64,000 nt of DNA from Acinetobacter sp. ANC 3832 (GTDB lineage Bacteria > Pseudomonadota > Gammaproteobacteria > Pseudomonadales > Moraxellaceae), in assembly GCF_002135415.1 (NCBI RefSeq), contig NZ_NEGJ01000001.1, positions 372,001 to 436,000 on the forward strand. Direction: 5' to 3'. Below the pieces are notes generated by a model, which worked only from the letters and a program-made list of their open reading frames with translations, was not told the DNA's origin and made no database searches. Positions 9,020-17,938 of the stretch are shown piece after piece. A program made the position numbers and the translations under genes. Every line of letters begins with the position of its first letter. The stretch's first letter is position 1.

Positions 9020-10748
9020 GGCTTTTCTCCTGATTCTGAAGAGAAGCATCCCCTTTCATATCCATTAGCATTGTTGTTTTGCTCTTTGACCCATCATCTA
9101 ACTGAGGTTTTAATGGCTGAGTAGAAACGTTACCATCCGATACATTGGCAACAATCAACTTATTCATCATTCCTGCACTCATGTGATACAGCAAATGGCA
9201 ATGAATTGCCCATTCACCCAACTCATCAGCCGTCAATAAAGTCGTCACCGTTTTGCCTGGTAGCACAATCACAGTATGCTTATTCGGCATATCTACCATA
9301 GGCTGACCATTTTCCAATTGCATAAACATGCCATGTAAATGCATAGGATGCGCCATCATACTGTCATTGATAAATTTCAAACGGATACGTTCACCGAACT
9401 TCACTTTTAAAGGTTCAGCTTCACTAAATTTTTTACCATTGATGGTCCAAATATAACGCTCCATCGTACCGCCTAAACGAATCACCAATTCACTACTTGC
9501 TTCCCGCGTATCTTTTTGTGGCGTGAGTGATTTTAAGTCTGCATATTGCAAAGCTTTATCACCTTTGGGTGTTGATGCATTTACCCAACCATACGCAATT
9601 TGATCATTTTTAGGGATTAATGCAGATGCTGTTTTGCTCTGCTGTGAATGATCCATATCAGACATTGAACCATGCCCCATATCTTCCATCGTCAACAAAG
9701 AACGTGGACGCGGTTCAGGCAGATGAACACCATGTGCCATTGGATTCATTTCATTATGCAAAGTTCCGATTGCAAAACCTGAACGATCAATCGATTCTGC
9801 TTCAATCTGATAATGTTCTGCTTTAGGCTCAACAATCACATCATAGGTTTCAGCCGTACCAATTCGAAACTCATCAACAGGAACAGGTTGCACAGGTTGA
9901 CCATCTGCACTGACTACCATCATTTTTAAATGTGGAATACGGACATCAAAGAACGACATTGCCGAGGCATTAATAAAACGTAAGCGCACTTTCTCATTTG
10001 GCTTAAACATGCCTGTCCAATTTTGCTCAGGTGTTTTGCCATTCACTAAAAAGGTATAACCCGTCACATCAGATAAATCAGTTTTCAGCATGCGCATCTG
10101 ATTCCACATCGAACGATCTTGCCATGCTGATTTCACACCATCTCGTTTCACTTGCTTTAAAATATCAGCAACTGTTTCACGTTGGTTTTGATAATACTCC
10201 GCAGATTTTTTTAGATTTTTCATGATCTGATCACTGGTCGAGTCATGAAAATCAGACAGCATCACCACATAATCACGATCAGCCTGTTCATGTGTTGCTA
10301 ATGGCTTTTTACCTTTCGGATAAATCACCAATGAGCCATATAAACCATCCTGCTCCTGACCTTTGGAATGTGCGTGATACCAATAGGTTCCGCTTTGGCG
10401 TACTTTAAATTTATAAACAAAATCTCCATTCGGTTTGATGGCATTAAAACCATTAAAGCCTGGCACACCATCCATCAAACCGGGTAGCAATAAACCATGC
10501 CAATGAATTGAAGAATCCTGATTTTTTAAATTATTATGCACGTGAATAACAGCGTCATCACCTTCTTCAAACTCTAAAAGAGGCGCAGGGAATTGACCAT
10601 TTACCGTAATACGTTTTACTGGCTTACCTGTAATATTGACTGTACCTTCAGCAATATTCAGATGATATTCTTTCACTTCTGCAAATACCCATGTAGATGC
10701 AGAGAGACATAAGCCCAAAAGCAAGCTTTGCTTGATAAAAATAGACAT
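9006..10748 (-). CDS. copA: Periplasmic multicopper oxidase CopA (copper resistance)
   Basis: 580-residue three-domain multicopper oxidase that oxidises Cu(I) to the less harmful Cu(II) in the periplasm. Copper ligands are visible as HWHG (H82, H84), YWYHAH, HPMHLHG and HCHLLYH. A Met/His-rich insert (MEDMGHGSMSDMDHS) near residues 355-370 is typical of CopA/PcoA. The N-terminus MSIFIKQSLLLGLCLSAS looks like a Sec signal; no twin-arginine motif is visible, unlike many CopA proteins. The SD AAGG lies 7 bp before the ATG. It is the middle gene of a three-gene copper operon and overlaps copB by 14 bp. Confidence 0.94.
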   Translation of the reverse strand: MSIFIKQSLLLGLCLSASTWVFAEVKEYHLNIAEGTVNITGKPVKRITVNGQFPAPLLEFEEGDDAVIHVHNNLKNQDSSIHWHGLLLPGLMDGVPGFNGFNAIKPNGDFVYKFKVRQSGTYWYHAHSKGQEQDGLYGSLVIYPKGKKPLATHEQADRDYVVMLSDFHDSTSDQIMKNLKKSAEYYQNQRETVADILKQVKRDGVKSAWQDRSMWNQMRMLKTDLSDVTGYTFLVNGKTPEQNWTGMFKPNEKVRLRFINASAMSFFDVRIPHLKMMVVSADGQPVQPVPVDEFRIGTAETYDVIVEPKAEHYQIEAESIDRSGFAIGTLHNEMNPMAHGVHLPEPRPRSLLTMEDMGHGSMSDMDHSQQSKTASALIPKNDQIAYGWVNASTPKGDKALQYADLKSLTPQKDTREASSELVIRLGGTMERYIWTINGKKFSEAEPLKVKFGERIRLKFINDSMMAHPMHLHGMFMQLENGQPMVDMPNKHTVIVLPGKTVTTLLTADELGEWAIHCHLLYHMSAGMMNKLIVANVSDGNVSTQPLKPQLDDGSKSKTTMLMDMKGDASLQNQEKSHAHH

Positions 10749-10794
10749 AATTTGACCTTAATCTTAAAAATAAAATGCGTTTTTTATTCCAAGA

Positions 10795-11373
10795 TTAAGC
10801 TTTAGGAGGGCGAAGAATTTCCTGCCAATGCCCTGCAAGATGCTGAGCTTGATAATCGTGCTGTGACGATTGTTTTTGATAAGCCACAATAGGCTGAGAA
10901 AACTCAACAGGAGCAACATTCAACCATACAATCATTGCCTGACATGCCATTAAGCTACAATCAGGGCATTGCTGATGCTGTATTTTTCCTGAATCGGATA
11001 CAAACATACAACTGGCTTTCAAAGCCATATCATTTAAATCTGTGGATGTTGCATCTTTAGACTTTACTGACATCGTATGATTTTGATTCTGCTCCATCAT
11101 CTGCTGACAATGGCTTTTCATCTGAGCAACTGATATTTTTGACATGTCGTGTTCAGGAGTCACTGAATCTGCTTTTGATTGATCCGTGCTTGATAAGTCA
11201 TTCGTTGATAAATCATCATTCGGTACTTCCGAATTTGATTGCATCATCTGTTGATGTTGAATCTGCATTTCTAAATGCATATTCTTTGTCGATGCAACAG
11301 ACACACCACTCCAGCCTACGGCAAAAACCATAAGACAAACAAACCACATCTGTTTGCTGAGTTGTGTGAACAA
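10795..11373 (-). CDS. Exported His/Met/Cys-rich protein, DUF2946-like, first in copper operon
   Basis: Up to 192 residues with a signal-like N-terminus (MWFVCLMVFAVGWSGVSVAS). The middle is Met/His/Gln-rich (MQIQHQQMMQ, HCQQMMEQNQNH). A Cys pair follows in HQQCPDCSLMACQ, and the C-terminus is EILRPPKA. The CxxC plus terminal RPP motif recalls DUF2946 proteins. The same pattern recurs in the His-rich protein upstream of the copper receptor at 53.7 kb. The start is uncertain: TTG at 11373 keeps a lysine before the hydrophobic core, while ATG at 11349 is the alternative. The role is probably periplasmic copper binding or delivery to CopA/CopB. It has not been characterised to my knowledge. Confidence 0.65.
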   Translation of the reverse strand: MFTQLSKQMWFVCLMVFAVGWSGVSVASTKNMHLEMQIQHQQMMQSNSEVPNDDLSTNDLSSTDQSKADSVTPEHDMSKISVAQMKSHCQQMMEQNQNHTMSVKSKDATSTDLNDMALKASCMFVSDSGKIQHQQCPDCSLMACQAMIVWLNVAPVEFSQPIVAYQKQSSQHDYQAQHLAGHWQEILRPPKA

Positions 11374-11410
11374 AATAAAACCTATGGTTGTATTTATGAC
11401 GAATATTCAA

Positions 11411-11439
11411 AGCATAGCCAATAAATTTTGGATTAGCAA
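11411..11439 (-). promoter_or_regulatory. Putative promoter of the copper operon
   Basis: Minus-strand TTGCTA (11434-11439), a 17-bp spacer and TATGCT (11411-11416) make a good sigma70 promoter about 40 bp before the first gene of the copper operon. The upstream copy of ATGACGATTTGC may be part of a regulator site, but no copper-response consensus can be asserted. Confidence 0.5.
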
Positions 11440-11550
11440 ATCGTCATCCAATACTTTGAGTAAGCAAGCACTGCGCTGGTTCATATTTATACAGCCGTGT
11501 TATTAACCACAGATGAATAATCAAGCGCCTACTTAAAAGACATTTACGAT

Positions 11551-11580
11551 AAAAAAAGAGCTCATTTGAGCTCTTTTTAT
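11551..11580. terminator. Bidirectional terminator downstream of rpe
   Basis: Stem AAAAAGAGCTCA/TGAGCTCTTTTT (11553-11564 and 11567-11578). A and T runs flank both sides, so it can work on either strand. It lies 140 bp past the rpe stop, beyond the DnaA-box array. Confidence 0.75.
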
Positions 11581-11637
11581 ACATTTTTTGACTAGATGAT
11601 AAACGGTTGATCTCACATTGTTTAATCTATACGCAGT

Positions 11638-11694
11638 TTATCCATAGCGTTATCAACACACTTATCCACCGAGTTATCATCAAACTTATCCACA
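11638..11694 (+). repeat. Five DnaA-box-like 9-mers at exact 12-bp spacing
   Basis: Same-strand 9-mers occur at 11638 (TTATCCATA), 11650 (TTATCAACA), 11662 (TTATCCACC), 11674 (TTATCATCA) and 11686 (TTATCCACA). The last is the perfect DnaA consensus and each other differs from it at one or two positions. The period is exactly 12 bp with unrelated 3-bp linkers, so the conservation is in the 9-mer. This is the pattern of a DnaA-binding cluster or iteron array. There is no dnaA, dnaN or rep gene beside it in the window. Confidence 0.8.
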
Positions 11695-11721
11695 ATTCAC
11701 ATAACTAAATTGTGCAAAGAT

Positions 11722-12408
11722 TTAAACGTTAACTGAACCCACTTTTGCCAACTCAGCACGCATTTCATCAATCACAGCTTTATAATCAGGTTTGCCAAAA
11801 ATTGCTGAACCTGCAACAAACATATCTGCACCCGCTTCCGCAATTTCACGAATATTTGCAGGTCCAACACCACCATCTACTTCCAAGCGAATATCACGAC
11901 CCGAAGCATCAATAATTTGGCGTGCTTTGCGTAATTTTTCTAAAGTCATTGGAATGAATTTTTGACCGCCAAAACCGGGGTTGACACTCATAATTAAAAT
12001 TTGATCGACTTTATCCAAAACATAGTCTAGATAATGCAAAGGTGTACCTGGATTAAACACTAAACCTGCTTTTGCTCCACCATCTTTAATCAACTGTAAT
12101 GAACGGTCAATATGATGCGATGCTTCTGGATGAAAGGTAATAATATCTGCACCTGCATCCAAAAAATCACCAATCATGCGGTCTACAGGTGAAACCATTA
12201 AATGCACATCAATCGGTGCTTTAATCCCATATTTTTTCAACGCCTTACAGATTCCTGCACCAAAAGTTAAGTTCGGCACATAGTGGTTATCCATCACATC
12301 AAAATGGACAACATCTGCACCTGATTCAAGTACGTTCTCAACTTCTTCTCCTAAGCGAGCAAAATCTGCAGATAGAATTGAAGGTGCGATTAAATAAGGC
12401 TTGGACAT
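11722..12408 (-). CDS. rpe: Ribulose-phosphate 3-epimerase
   Basis: Interconverts D-ribulose 5-phosphate and D-xylulose 5-phosphate in the pentose phosphate pathway. 228-residue TIM barrel. The signature set is present: [15 protein letters not shown] at the N-terminus, [18 protein letters not shown] with the metal-binding H and D, and [11 protein letters not shown]. The EVDGGVG catalytic Asp and phosphate-binding AGSAIFG near the C-terminus are also seen. Its 3' end is 28 bp from the DnaA-box array. The 290-bp region upstream of its start contains no recognisable gene. Confidence 0.96.
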   Translation of the reverse strand: MSKPYLIAPSILSADFARLGEEVENVLESGADVVHFDVMDNHYVPNLTFGAGICKALKKYGIKAPIDVHLMVSPVDRMIGDFLDAGADIITFHPEASHHIDRSLQLIKDGGAKAGLVFNPGTPLHYLDYVLDKVDQILIMSVNPGFGGQKFIPMTLEKLRKARQIIDASGRDIRLEVDGGVGPANIREIAEAGADMFVAGSAIFGKPDYKAVIDEMRAELAKVGSVNV

Positions 12409-12698
12409 GAGACAACCTAGCTGTGAATTTGTGAATATCGTAATTATAGCAAACTTGACCCGTTTCGACTTTTCAAATCCAGATTCTTTTGTGGCTTAGC
12501 CAAATTAGAAACCTTTCAGCAATCTTTTTCATTTCTCTTTTTAGGAGAAAAAAAGAGACTGTAGGTACTGCTGTAAGATGTTTATTCTAGTTCTAAAAGT
12601 AAAAGCATTGCAAAAATGCAACGTATTGTTCCATTTCTACGGCATATTTATTATCTTAATTTTGCTAGATTAAACTTCAAACTTAAGAGTGTCTAAGA

Positions 12699-12977
12699 AT
12701 GAAAAGCCATACTTCAATTTCAACCGCTGAAGCCAAGCGCATTGCGAAACGACTTTTAAACCACTGGAAACACAAATTTGAAGTCACTGAAACAGAAACT
12801 GTATTTAGTATTTTTATGCCTGAAACAACCGTTGTTTTAACTGCTGAAACAAATGCTTTACTCGTTGATATAGACACACAACTTGAAGATTACACTCGTA
12901 TAGAACATGTGGTGATTGACCACTTGAATCGTATGGCACAACAAGAATTTTTTGTAGAATGGCAACATCTGAGTTAA
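12699..12977 (+). CDS. DUF2218-family small protein
   Basis: 92 residues, matching the usual size of DUF2218 proteins. These have an alpha-beta fold with the pattern seen here: N-terminal helix (AEAKRIAKRLLNHWKHKFEV), beta strands with VFSIFMPETTVVLTAE, and a C-terminal helix with IEHVVIDHLNRMA ending in VEWQ. Some relatives are linked to siderophore-interacting reductases. Here the gene stands alone, convergent with the M48 protease gene. Function is unknown. Confidence 0.75.
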   Translation: MKSHTSISTAEAKRIAKRLLNHWKHKFEVTETETVFSIFMPETTVVLTAETNALLVDIDTQLEDYTRIEHVVIDHLNRMAQQEFFVEWQHLS

Positions 12978-12980
12978 ATA

Positions 12981-13007
12981 AAAACAGCCATCTATTTAGA
13001 TGGCTGT
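12981..13007 (-). terminator. Terminator between convergent genes
   Basis: Ten-bp stem ACAGCCATCT/AGATGGCTGT (12984-12993 and 12998-13007). On the minus strand it is followed by TTTTATTTAA. It serves the M48 peptidase unit and may also stop the + gene ending at 12977. Confidence 0.7.
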
Positions 13008-13044
13008 TGGATACCTCATCATTCAATGCTCGCTGTTGGATGTT

Positions 13045-14160
13045 TCACTCTTTAGTGCTTGGCTTTTGCATATTGATTTGGGGATGCTTCGCTTCAAAAT
13101 CACGTACCATTTGAATCCGCTCTTCTGTCGCAGGATGTGAAGATAAAGCATCTAAAATTTCTAAAGTTTTGGGTTTCTGCTGATCCATTTGTTTTTCATC
13201 TTTTTTAGGATTCTTTTCAGTTTTCCCTTCAACTTTATCTGACTCTTCATTTAATCGCTGTAAAAAATTAGCAAAATGAGAAACTTCAATATGATGTTTA
13301 TACATTGAGTTCAAAGCATATAAATCGGCTTCCTGTTCAAATTTACGTGAATAATTGGCACCGATCATCGCAGCAGGTAATGAAGTTAATAAATCTGAAC
13401 TATCCCCAGTCATTGCAATATATAAAACACTAAACCCTAAGCTTGAAAGCCCTTGTTGTAAACTATGACGTTGGACCAAATGTCCTTGCTCATGCGCCAG
13501 TACACCTATAATTTCTTGGTCGCTATGTGCCAACTCAACCAATTCATCAGTAATGATAATGGTATTATTCGGCAAAGCGACCGCATTCGCTCCTAAGTAA
13601 TCACCTTCTCGGAACACCAATTTGGCAGGTCTACCTTCCGCGACATTCAATAAATAATCTGATTTGATTTGATCTTTCTGCCCTTGAGAAAGCTGACTAG
13701 GCTGAGTCAAATTATTCAGGACATATTCTTCTGCTTCATTACCAATTTTAGTCAGCGTATTTTCAGGCAATTGAAAAGCAAGATAGTGAGAGGTGAAAGG
13801 AATCCCCCATTTCACTAAAGCAAAACCGAAAGCCACTACAAAAACCACACTAAATAAAATTAAACTCGGTGATCGTTCTAACTTCCAAATCGACTGATAA
13901 ATATCTTTTTGTTTAATGTTAAACCAGTCAGGCAATTCATTTTTAAATTCAATTCTTGCATCATTTTTCAGTTCAATAACAGGCTTAATTTTCCCTAAAG
14001 CACCGATCAAAATCATCTCGCTATAAAGATATTGCTGCTTCAATTCAAGTGCATCACCATAACGAAGCAAAACTGAATCTTGATTGATGGGTGAAATTTC
14101 AGCTTGGCGTGGTTTTGAAACCACACCATCATAATAAATAACAGATTCAGTAGAAGACAT
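13045..14160 (-). CDS. M48-family membrane metallopeptidase
   Basis: 371 residues. Residues 1-95 form a beta-rich N-terminal domain and one transmembrane helix spans about 99-119. The M48 domain carries zinc motif H223-E-Q-G-H227 and the third ligand region E275-x-x-x-D279. The C-terminal tail is highly charged (KVEGKTEKNPKKDEKQMDQQK) and is followed by ALSSHPATEERI, a segment shared with BepA/LoiP-type proteases. It is 20 bp downstream of the YjgN-like gene and co-transcribed with it. It probably degrades or checks envelope proteins; the specific substrate is unknown. Confidence 0.85.
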   Translation of the reverse strand: MSSTESVIYYDGVVSKPRQAEISPINQDSVLLRYGDALELKQQYLYSEMILIGALGKIKPVIELKNDARIEFKNELPDWFNIKQKDIYQSIWKLERSPSLILFSVVFVVAFGFALVKWGIPFTSHYLAFQLPENTLTKIGNEAEEYVLNNLTQPSQLSQGQKDQIKSDYLLNVAEGRPAKLVFREGDYLGANAVALPNNTIIITDELVELAHSDQEIIGVLAHEQGHLVQRHSLQQGLSSLGFSVLYIAMTGDSSDLLTSLPAAMIGANYSRKFEQEADLYALNSMYKHHIEVSHFANFLQRLNEESDKVEGKTEKNPKKDEKQMDQQKPKTLEILDALSSHPATEERIQMVRDFEAKHPQINMQKPSTKE

Positions 14161-14180
14161 TAATTATTGATCTCATAGCA

Positions 14181-15269
14181 TTATAGTGAAACATCGATGT
14201 CAAAGATGTCACTAATTTCTTCGGCAATAGCACTGTGATCTTCTTGAGCTTGATTCATCATTTCATTTGGATCATCAAATAAAGTCAAACTTAAAGATTC
14301 TATTTGATATCGATATAAACGAATTGCTGCCCACGCAGACATCAAGCCAATCGATAAAACTTTTACAATCCAATTTGAACCGACAATCCATGCATAGCGC
14401 CATTGATTACAATCTGTTTGAAATTGGCTGTTTCCGACCGTCGTATTATTCCAAGTGGTGATAAAAATACGGGCAGATATTAACGGCCAAATAAAGAACA
14501 ATACAAAAGCATAACCAATACCAAAGAACACTAGAGCTTGGTCAGGGCGAGATGCCAACATGAAACCTAAAATCACCAAAACTAAAATAATGCCTAAAAA
14601 CATAAAAATAGGAATATATACTGCACGCATATAAGCAGGCCAATCTGCATGGAGTTGAAACTTCAACTGCCCTGCATATAGGTTATTGATGCAATAACGT
14701 TTATAAAGCCAAATCAATACAGGTGTGAAAAGTCCTAAGGTAAAAATATAGATTAGAACTCCTGTAATCAACGCGATATAAGAATCTTTGGTCGTGCCAC
14801 CAAAATAAAAACGACTATTGCCATATTTACTATTTCGAGCTGTAAATCTGAGCGTTGCCCAAATAAGCCAAGGAATCGCTAAATACAGAATTAGAAAACC
14901 AAAAATTGAGACATTAATTGAATATTGAGCACCAATCGAAATACCTGCATAAATCCCTAATGCAATTAAGCGACCAATTAAAATTTTCTTAGGCACGCCT
15001 GTAAAATCAAATTTACGATCGATAAATTCAGAATTACCATAAAAATAGCGCAAACGACGAACTTTTGCCCACGGCGCATAAAGGCTCAAAGTAACAATCG
15101 TCAGTAAGATATTGACGATCCAAATACCAAAATATTCATTGGCATCACCATAAAACTTAAATCGATACACACTACCTGAACCAGTTAACTGTAATGGTTC
15201 AAAAGGAATAGGCGGTGGAAAATCTGGTGGTGCTGAATCTGGAAAAAATGGAGGGTTTTGTTCTTGCAT
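14181..15269 (-). CDS. YjgN-family (DUF898) polytopic membrane protein
   Basis: 362 residues. The N-terminus is Pro-rich (FFPDSAPPDFPPPIPFEP), followed by about six hydrophobic segments in a repeated layout with short polar motifs. The DUF898 repeats each contain a YAPWAKVRRLRYFYGNSEF-like or TAWNNTTVGNSQF-like block (here TTWNNTTVGNSQF). Function is unknown. The pairing with an M48 protease is probably functional: same strand, 20-bp gap, one operon. The membrane protein may be a partner or an anchor for the protease. Confidence 0.82.
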   Translation of the reverse strand: MQEQNPPFFPDSAPPDFPPPIPFEPLQLTGSGSVYRFKFYGDANEYFGIWIVNILLTIVTLSLYAPWAKVRRLRYFYGNSEFIDRKFDFTGVPKKILIGRLIALGIYAGISIGAQYSINVSIFGFLILYLAIPWLIWATLRFTARNSKYGNSRFYFGGTTKDSYIALITGVLIYIFTLGLFTPVLIWLYKRYCINNLYAGQLKFQLHADWPAYMRAVYIPIFMFLGIILVLVILGFMLASRPDQALVFFGIGYAFVLFFIWPLISARIFITTWNNTTVGNSQFQTDCNQWRYAWIVGSNWIVKVLSIGLMSAWAAIRLYRYQIESLSLTLFDDPNEMMNQAQEDHSAIAEEISDIFDIDVSL

Positions 15270-15483
15270 TATTTTCTCTTATTTTAGCATGTCATCATTT
15301 TTGGAATAAAAATTAACTTTTTAAAAATAATCAAAGTTATCTAGAGTTTATATTTTTTTAACACAAAATAAAATAGAACAAAATATAAACAACATTTATC
15401 TTTTGCTCTATTTTTGCATAATTCAGTTTCTTAGATCAAATATTAAAATGATCGTTCTGCTATCAAAACCAATAATTCAATGT

Positions 15484-16320
15484 TTACTTCTGCAATTGTA
15501 AGGCATGAAATTGTAGATGATCATCAATAAAGCTTTGAATAAAGTAATAACCATGATCATAGCCATCATGCAATCTAAGGGTCAGTTTCTGACCCACTTT
15601 ATTACACGCTTTCTGGTATTTTTCAGGATTAAGTTGACTATAAAATTGATCATTAACCCCTTGATCAATGAGAACTTCATCAAACAGCTTTCCTTTGACT
15701 AAAACCAATTGCTCTGCATCATGTTTTGCCCATTCACTCTGATCACCACCTAAATAATGAGAAAAAGCTTTCTCGCCCCAAGGACAAACACTTGGTGCAC
15801 AAATCGGAGCAAAAGCAGAAACTGATTTAAATTTCTCTGGATACTTCCAAGCTAACGTCAATGCACCATGACCGCCCATACTGTGCCCTAGAATTCCAAT
15901 GGCATTTTTTTGAATGGGTAGCTCTTGCAATACTTTTGAATAAAGCTCATCAACAATATAACTTTCCATCTGATAATGCGCTGACCATGGCGATTGAGTT
16001 GCATTTAAATAAAAACCTGCACCCTGCCCTAAATCCCATGAGTCTGCCTGAGCAACATCATCACCACGTGGTGATGTATCTGGGCAAATTAAAATCAATC
16101 CCAATTGAGCTGCTAAACGTTGCGCATGTGCCTTGATAATGAACGTTTCTTCAGTACATGTTAAACCTGCCAAATAAAACACAGCAGCACATTTCTGGGC
16201 TTTCAACGCTTGAGGTGGTAAATACACCGAAAACTTGGTTAGCCCTTTCAAGAAAGATGAGTACATTTGATAAATACGTTGCTCACCATCAAAACATTTA
16301 TTTTTTTGAAGCAGTTCCAT
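15484..16320 (-). CDS. fghA: S-formylglutathione hydrolase
   Basis: Serine hydrolase that releases formate and glutathione in glutathione-dependent formaldehyde detoxification. 278 residues. The nucleophile is S147 in GHSMGGHGAL, with Asp in VNDQFY and His in HDGYDHGYYF completing the triad. The N-terminal LTCTEETF (oxyanion region) matches esterase D/FrmB. SD AAGGAAG precedes the ATG. The usual partner, adhC/frmA, is not adjacent. The 214 bp between this gene and the YjgN-like gene is very A+T rich and shows no gene. Confidence 0.93.
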   Translation of the reverse strand: MELLQKNKCFDGEQRIYQMYSSFLKGLTKFSVYLPPQALKAQKCAAVFYLAGLTCTEETFIIKAHAQRLAAQLGLILICPDTSPRGDDVAQADSWDLGQGAGFYLNATQSPWSAHYQMESYIVDELYSKVLQELPIQKNAIGILGHSMGGHGALTLAWKYPEKFKSVSAFAPICAPSVCPWGEKAFSHYLGGDQSEWAKHDAEQLVLVKGKLFDEVLIDQGVNDQFYSQLNPEKYQKACNKVGQKLTLRLHDGYDHGYYFIQSFIDDHLQFHALQLQK

Positions 16321-16362
16321 TCAATTCTTCCTTTAAATGCTATGGGGATACTAAATAGTTAT

Positions 16363-17817
16363 CTAATGTGTCGCGCTCATACTTTTAGTTTGATCAAGTT
16401 GACTGTTTAAAGCGTCATTCTCGATATGACGAATCGCTTGTGCAGTAGGTTGAACATTACTTTGTGGAAATAAATGTTTTTCTAATTGAGGCAACATTAA
16501 TTCCATATTTTTACCAATCACCCATTGCGGTTCAGATGGCTCAAAACCTTGTGCGCTTTCCCACTTCGCCACTGTTTCGCTGGCTTGGCTAAAAGCAGAT
16601 TTCATAGTAGTTTGTTCACGCATTGCTTGATCAAAAAACGCGCGGCCAAAATAAGTATAATCAGACTCACTCGAACATCCAAATGATGCACGATCTGCCG
16701 CAGATGCGGTAATAATTAAAGTATCTGGAGATTGTAAAGCAGGAATAAAACTACCTGAATAGCACGCTGAAATTACAATCACTTTCCAACGAATACCCGA
16801 TTTATCTAAAGTTTCACGCAACCATTTCGGGTCAACATCATTTAAATCAATCGGTGCATTTTCCATTTCAAACTGATTTGGGAGACCATGTGATGTCATA
16901 TATAAAAATAACACATCACTTTCACGGTTCATCTGCTGGCCCATTCGGCGCAGTGCCATTTCCATACTGGTACGGGATGCAATCGGAATCTCTGTTGTGG
17001 TGTCTGGATTGTTAATCAATTCCATTGAACGACCAAAAGTACCAAACCGTGTATCAAATTGTTCTTTAATTCGTTCAATTTCAAATTTAAAGACATCTTG
17101 ATAGCTTGCTCCACCCACGCCTAAAAAATACCAATGGGTTTGTGCAAATTCACCAAATTGAACTTGTTCTAATGCTTTATTCAATACGCGACTTTGATCA
17201 TACAGTGCATTTTCAGACAAGGTCGGTGGGGTTTCTTCCACTTTCCAAATTGGTTGGTCTTTAATTGAAACTTGCCAAACAGATAAAGTAAAAAACGTTG
17301 CCAGCATAATCAGCGCACGTTCCCACCATGGCCATTTAAGCTCTCTGGAAATAACCCAAATCACGGCTAAACTTTGCCAAACAAACAACAAGATAAATAA
17401 AGTTGGAATATAGTCGTACAGAATATTCGGAAGATAATCTAAATTACCTAAATATTGCACCAAACATTGAAACAGCATGATATGGGTGTCAAGTACCAAC
17501 CATAACAATGCAGGAACCAACATTAATCGAGAGTTATTCGTCCGTTGTGATAAGAAAATACCGACAATTAAAGCAATAAATGGCCACAAGGCATAACTGA
17601 CTAAGCCTTGACGATTAAATACGCCACCATCCCCTGCAACCAACCAACTAAATAAAGTATTGGCACAGCCACCCAACACTCCCCAAAAAACCAATTGGAG
17701 AATAGAGGGCCGAACGATTTGAAGCGATTTACGTGACCCTAAAAATAACCATATCCCTGCACGTTGGTTACTTTTTAAATCATGCCAAAAGTTAATTGAG
17801 GGTTTTAGGTCTATCAT
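16363..17817 (-). CDS. Membrane-embedded C13-family (legumain-like) cysteine peptidase
   Basis: 484 residues. The N-terminal half (about residues 35-185) has five or six hydrophobic helices. The C-terminal half (about 205-440) is a caspase/legumain-fold peptidase domain. The dyad is H310 in YMTSHGLP and C352 in ISACYSGSFIP, each after a hydrophobic strand as in peptidase family C13. The start has no clear Shine-Dalgarno. The gene stands alone between fghA and rsmJ. C13 peptidases in bacteria are poorly characterised. The predicted topology would place the protease domain on one side of the inner membrane; which side cannot be settled here. Confidence 0.82.
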   Translation of the reverse strand: MIDLKPSINFWHDLKSNQRAGIWLFLGSRKSLQIVRPSILQLVFWGVLGGCANTLFSWLVAGDGGVFNRQGLVSYALWPFIALIVGIFLSQRTNNSRLMLVPALLWLVLDTHIMLFQCLVQYLGNLDYLPNILYDYIPTLFILLFVWQSLAVIWVISRELKWPWWERALIMLATFFTLSVWQVSIKDQPIWKVEETPPTLSENALYDQSRVLNKALEQVQFGEFAQTHWYFLGVGGASYQDVFKFEIERIKEQFDTRFGTFGRSMELINNPDTTTEIPIASRTSMEMALRRMGQQMNRESDVLFLYMTSHGLPNQFEMENAPIDLNDVDPKWLRETLDKSGIRWKVIVISACYSGSFIPALQSPDTLIITASAADRASFGCSSESDYTYFGRAFFDQAMREQTTMKSAFSQASETVAKWESAQGFEPSEPQWVIGKNMELMLPQLEKHLFPQSNVQPTAQAIRHIENDALNSQLDQTKSMSATH

Positions 17818-17938
17818 AGGATTCAGTTATGGCAGGTGGCTTCAAGCAGCCCACCTAGTTTATGCTCGGTTAATATTTTATCAATGCTTCTTTTAACTAT
17901 ATAACAATTTTTTGACTATTATTGAAACATTTACCAAA

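Larger units (their letters stand above)
11374..11721. other. Gene-free interval between the copper operon and rpe
   Basis: No coding frame is supported. The interval holds the copper-operon promoter, a bidirectional terminator and an array of five DnaA-box-like 9-mers, each listed separately. The two gene units on either side are transcribed in the same (minus) direction. Confidence 0.7.

Noticed and set aside
11638..11694. The DnaA-box array as the chromosomal replication origin.
   Set aside because: No dnaA, dnaN, recF or gyrB nearby and no obvious A+T-rich unwinding segment with 13-mers. A titration or regulatory cluster is more likely.
12409..12698. A stem CTCTTTTT/AAAAAGAG near 12535-12556 upstream of the DUF2218 gene.
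   Set aside because: The stem is almost all A-T pairs, and its loop is not preceded by a gene end on the plus strand. It is likely chance in A+T-rich DNA.
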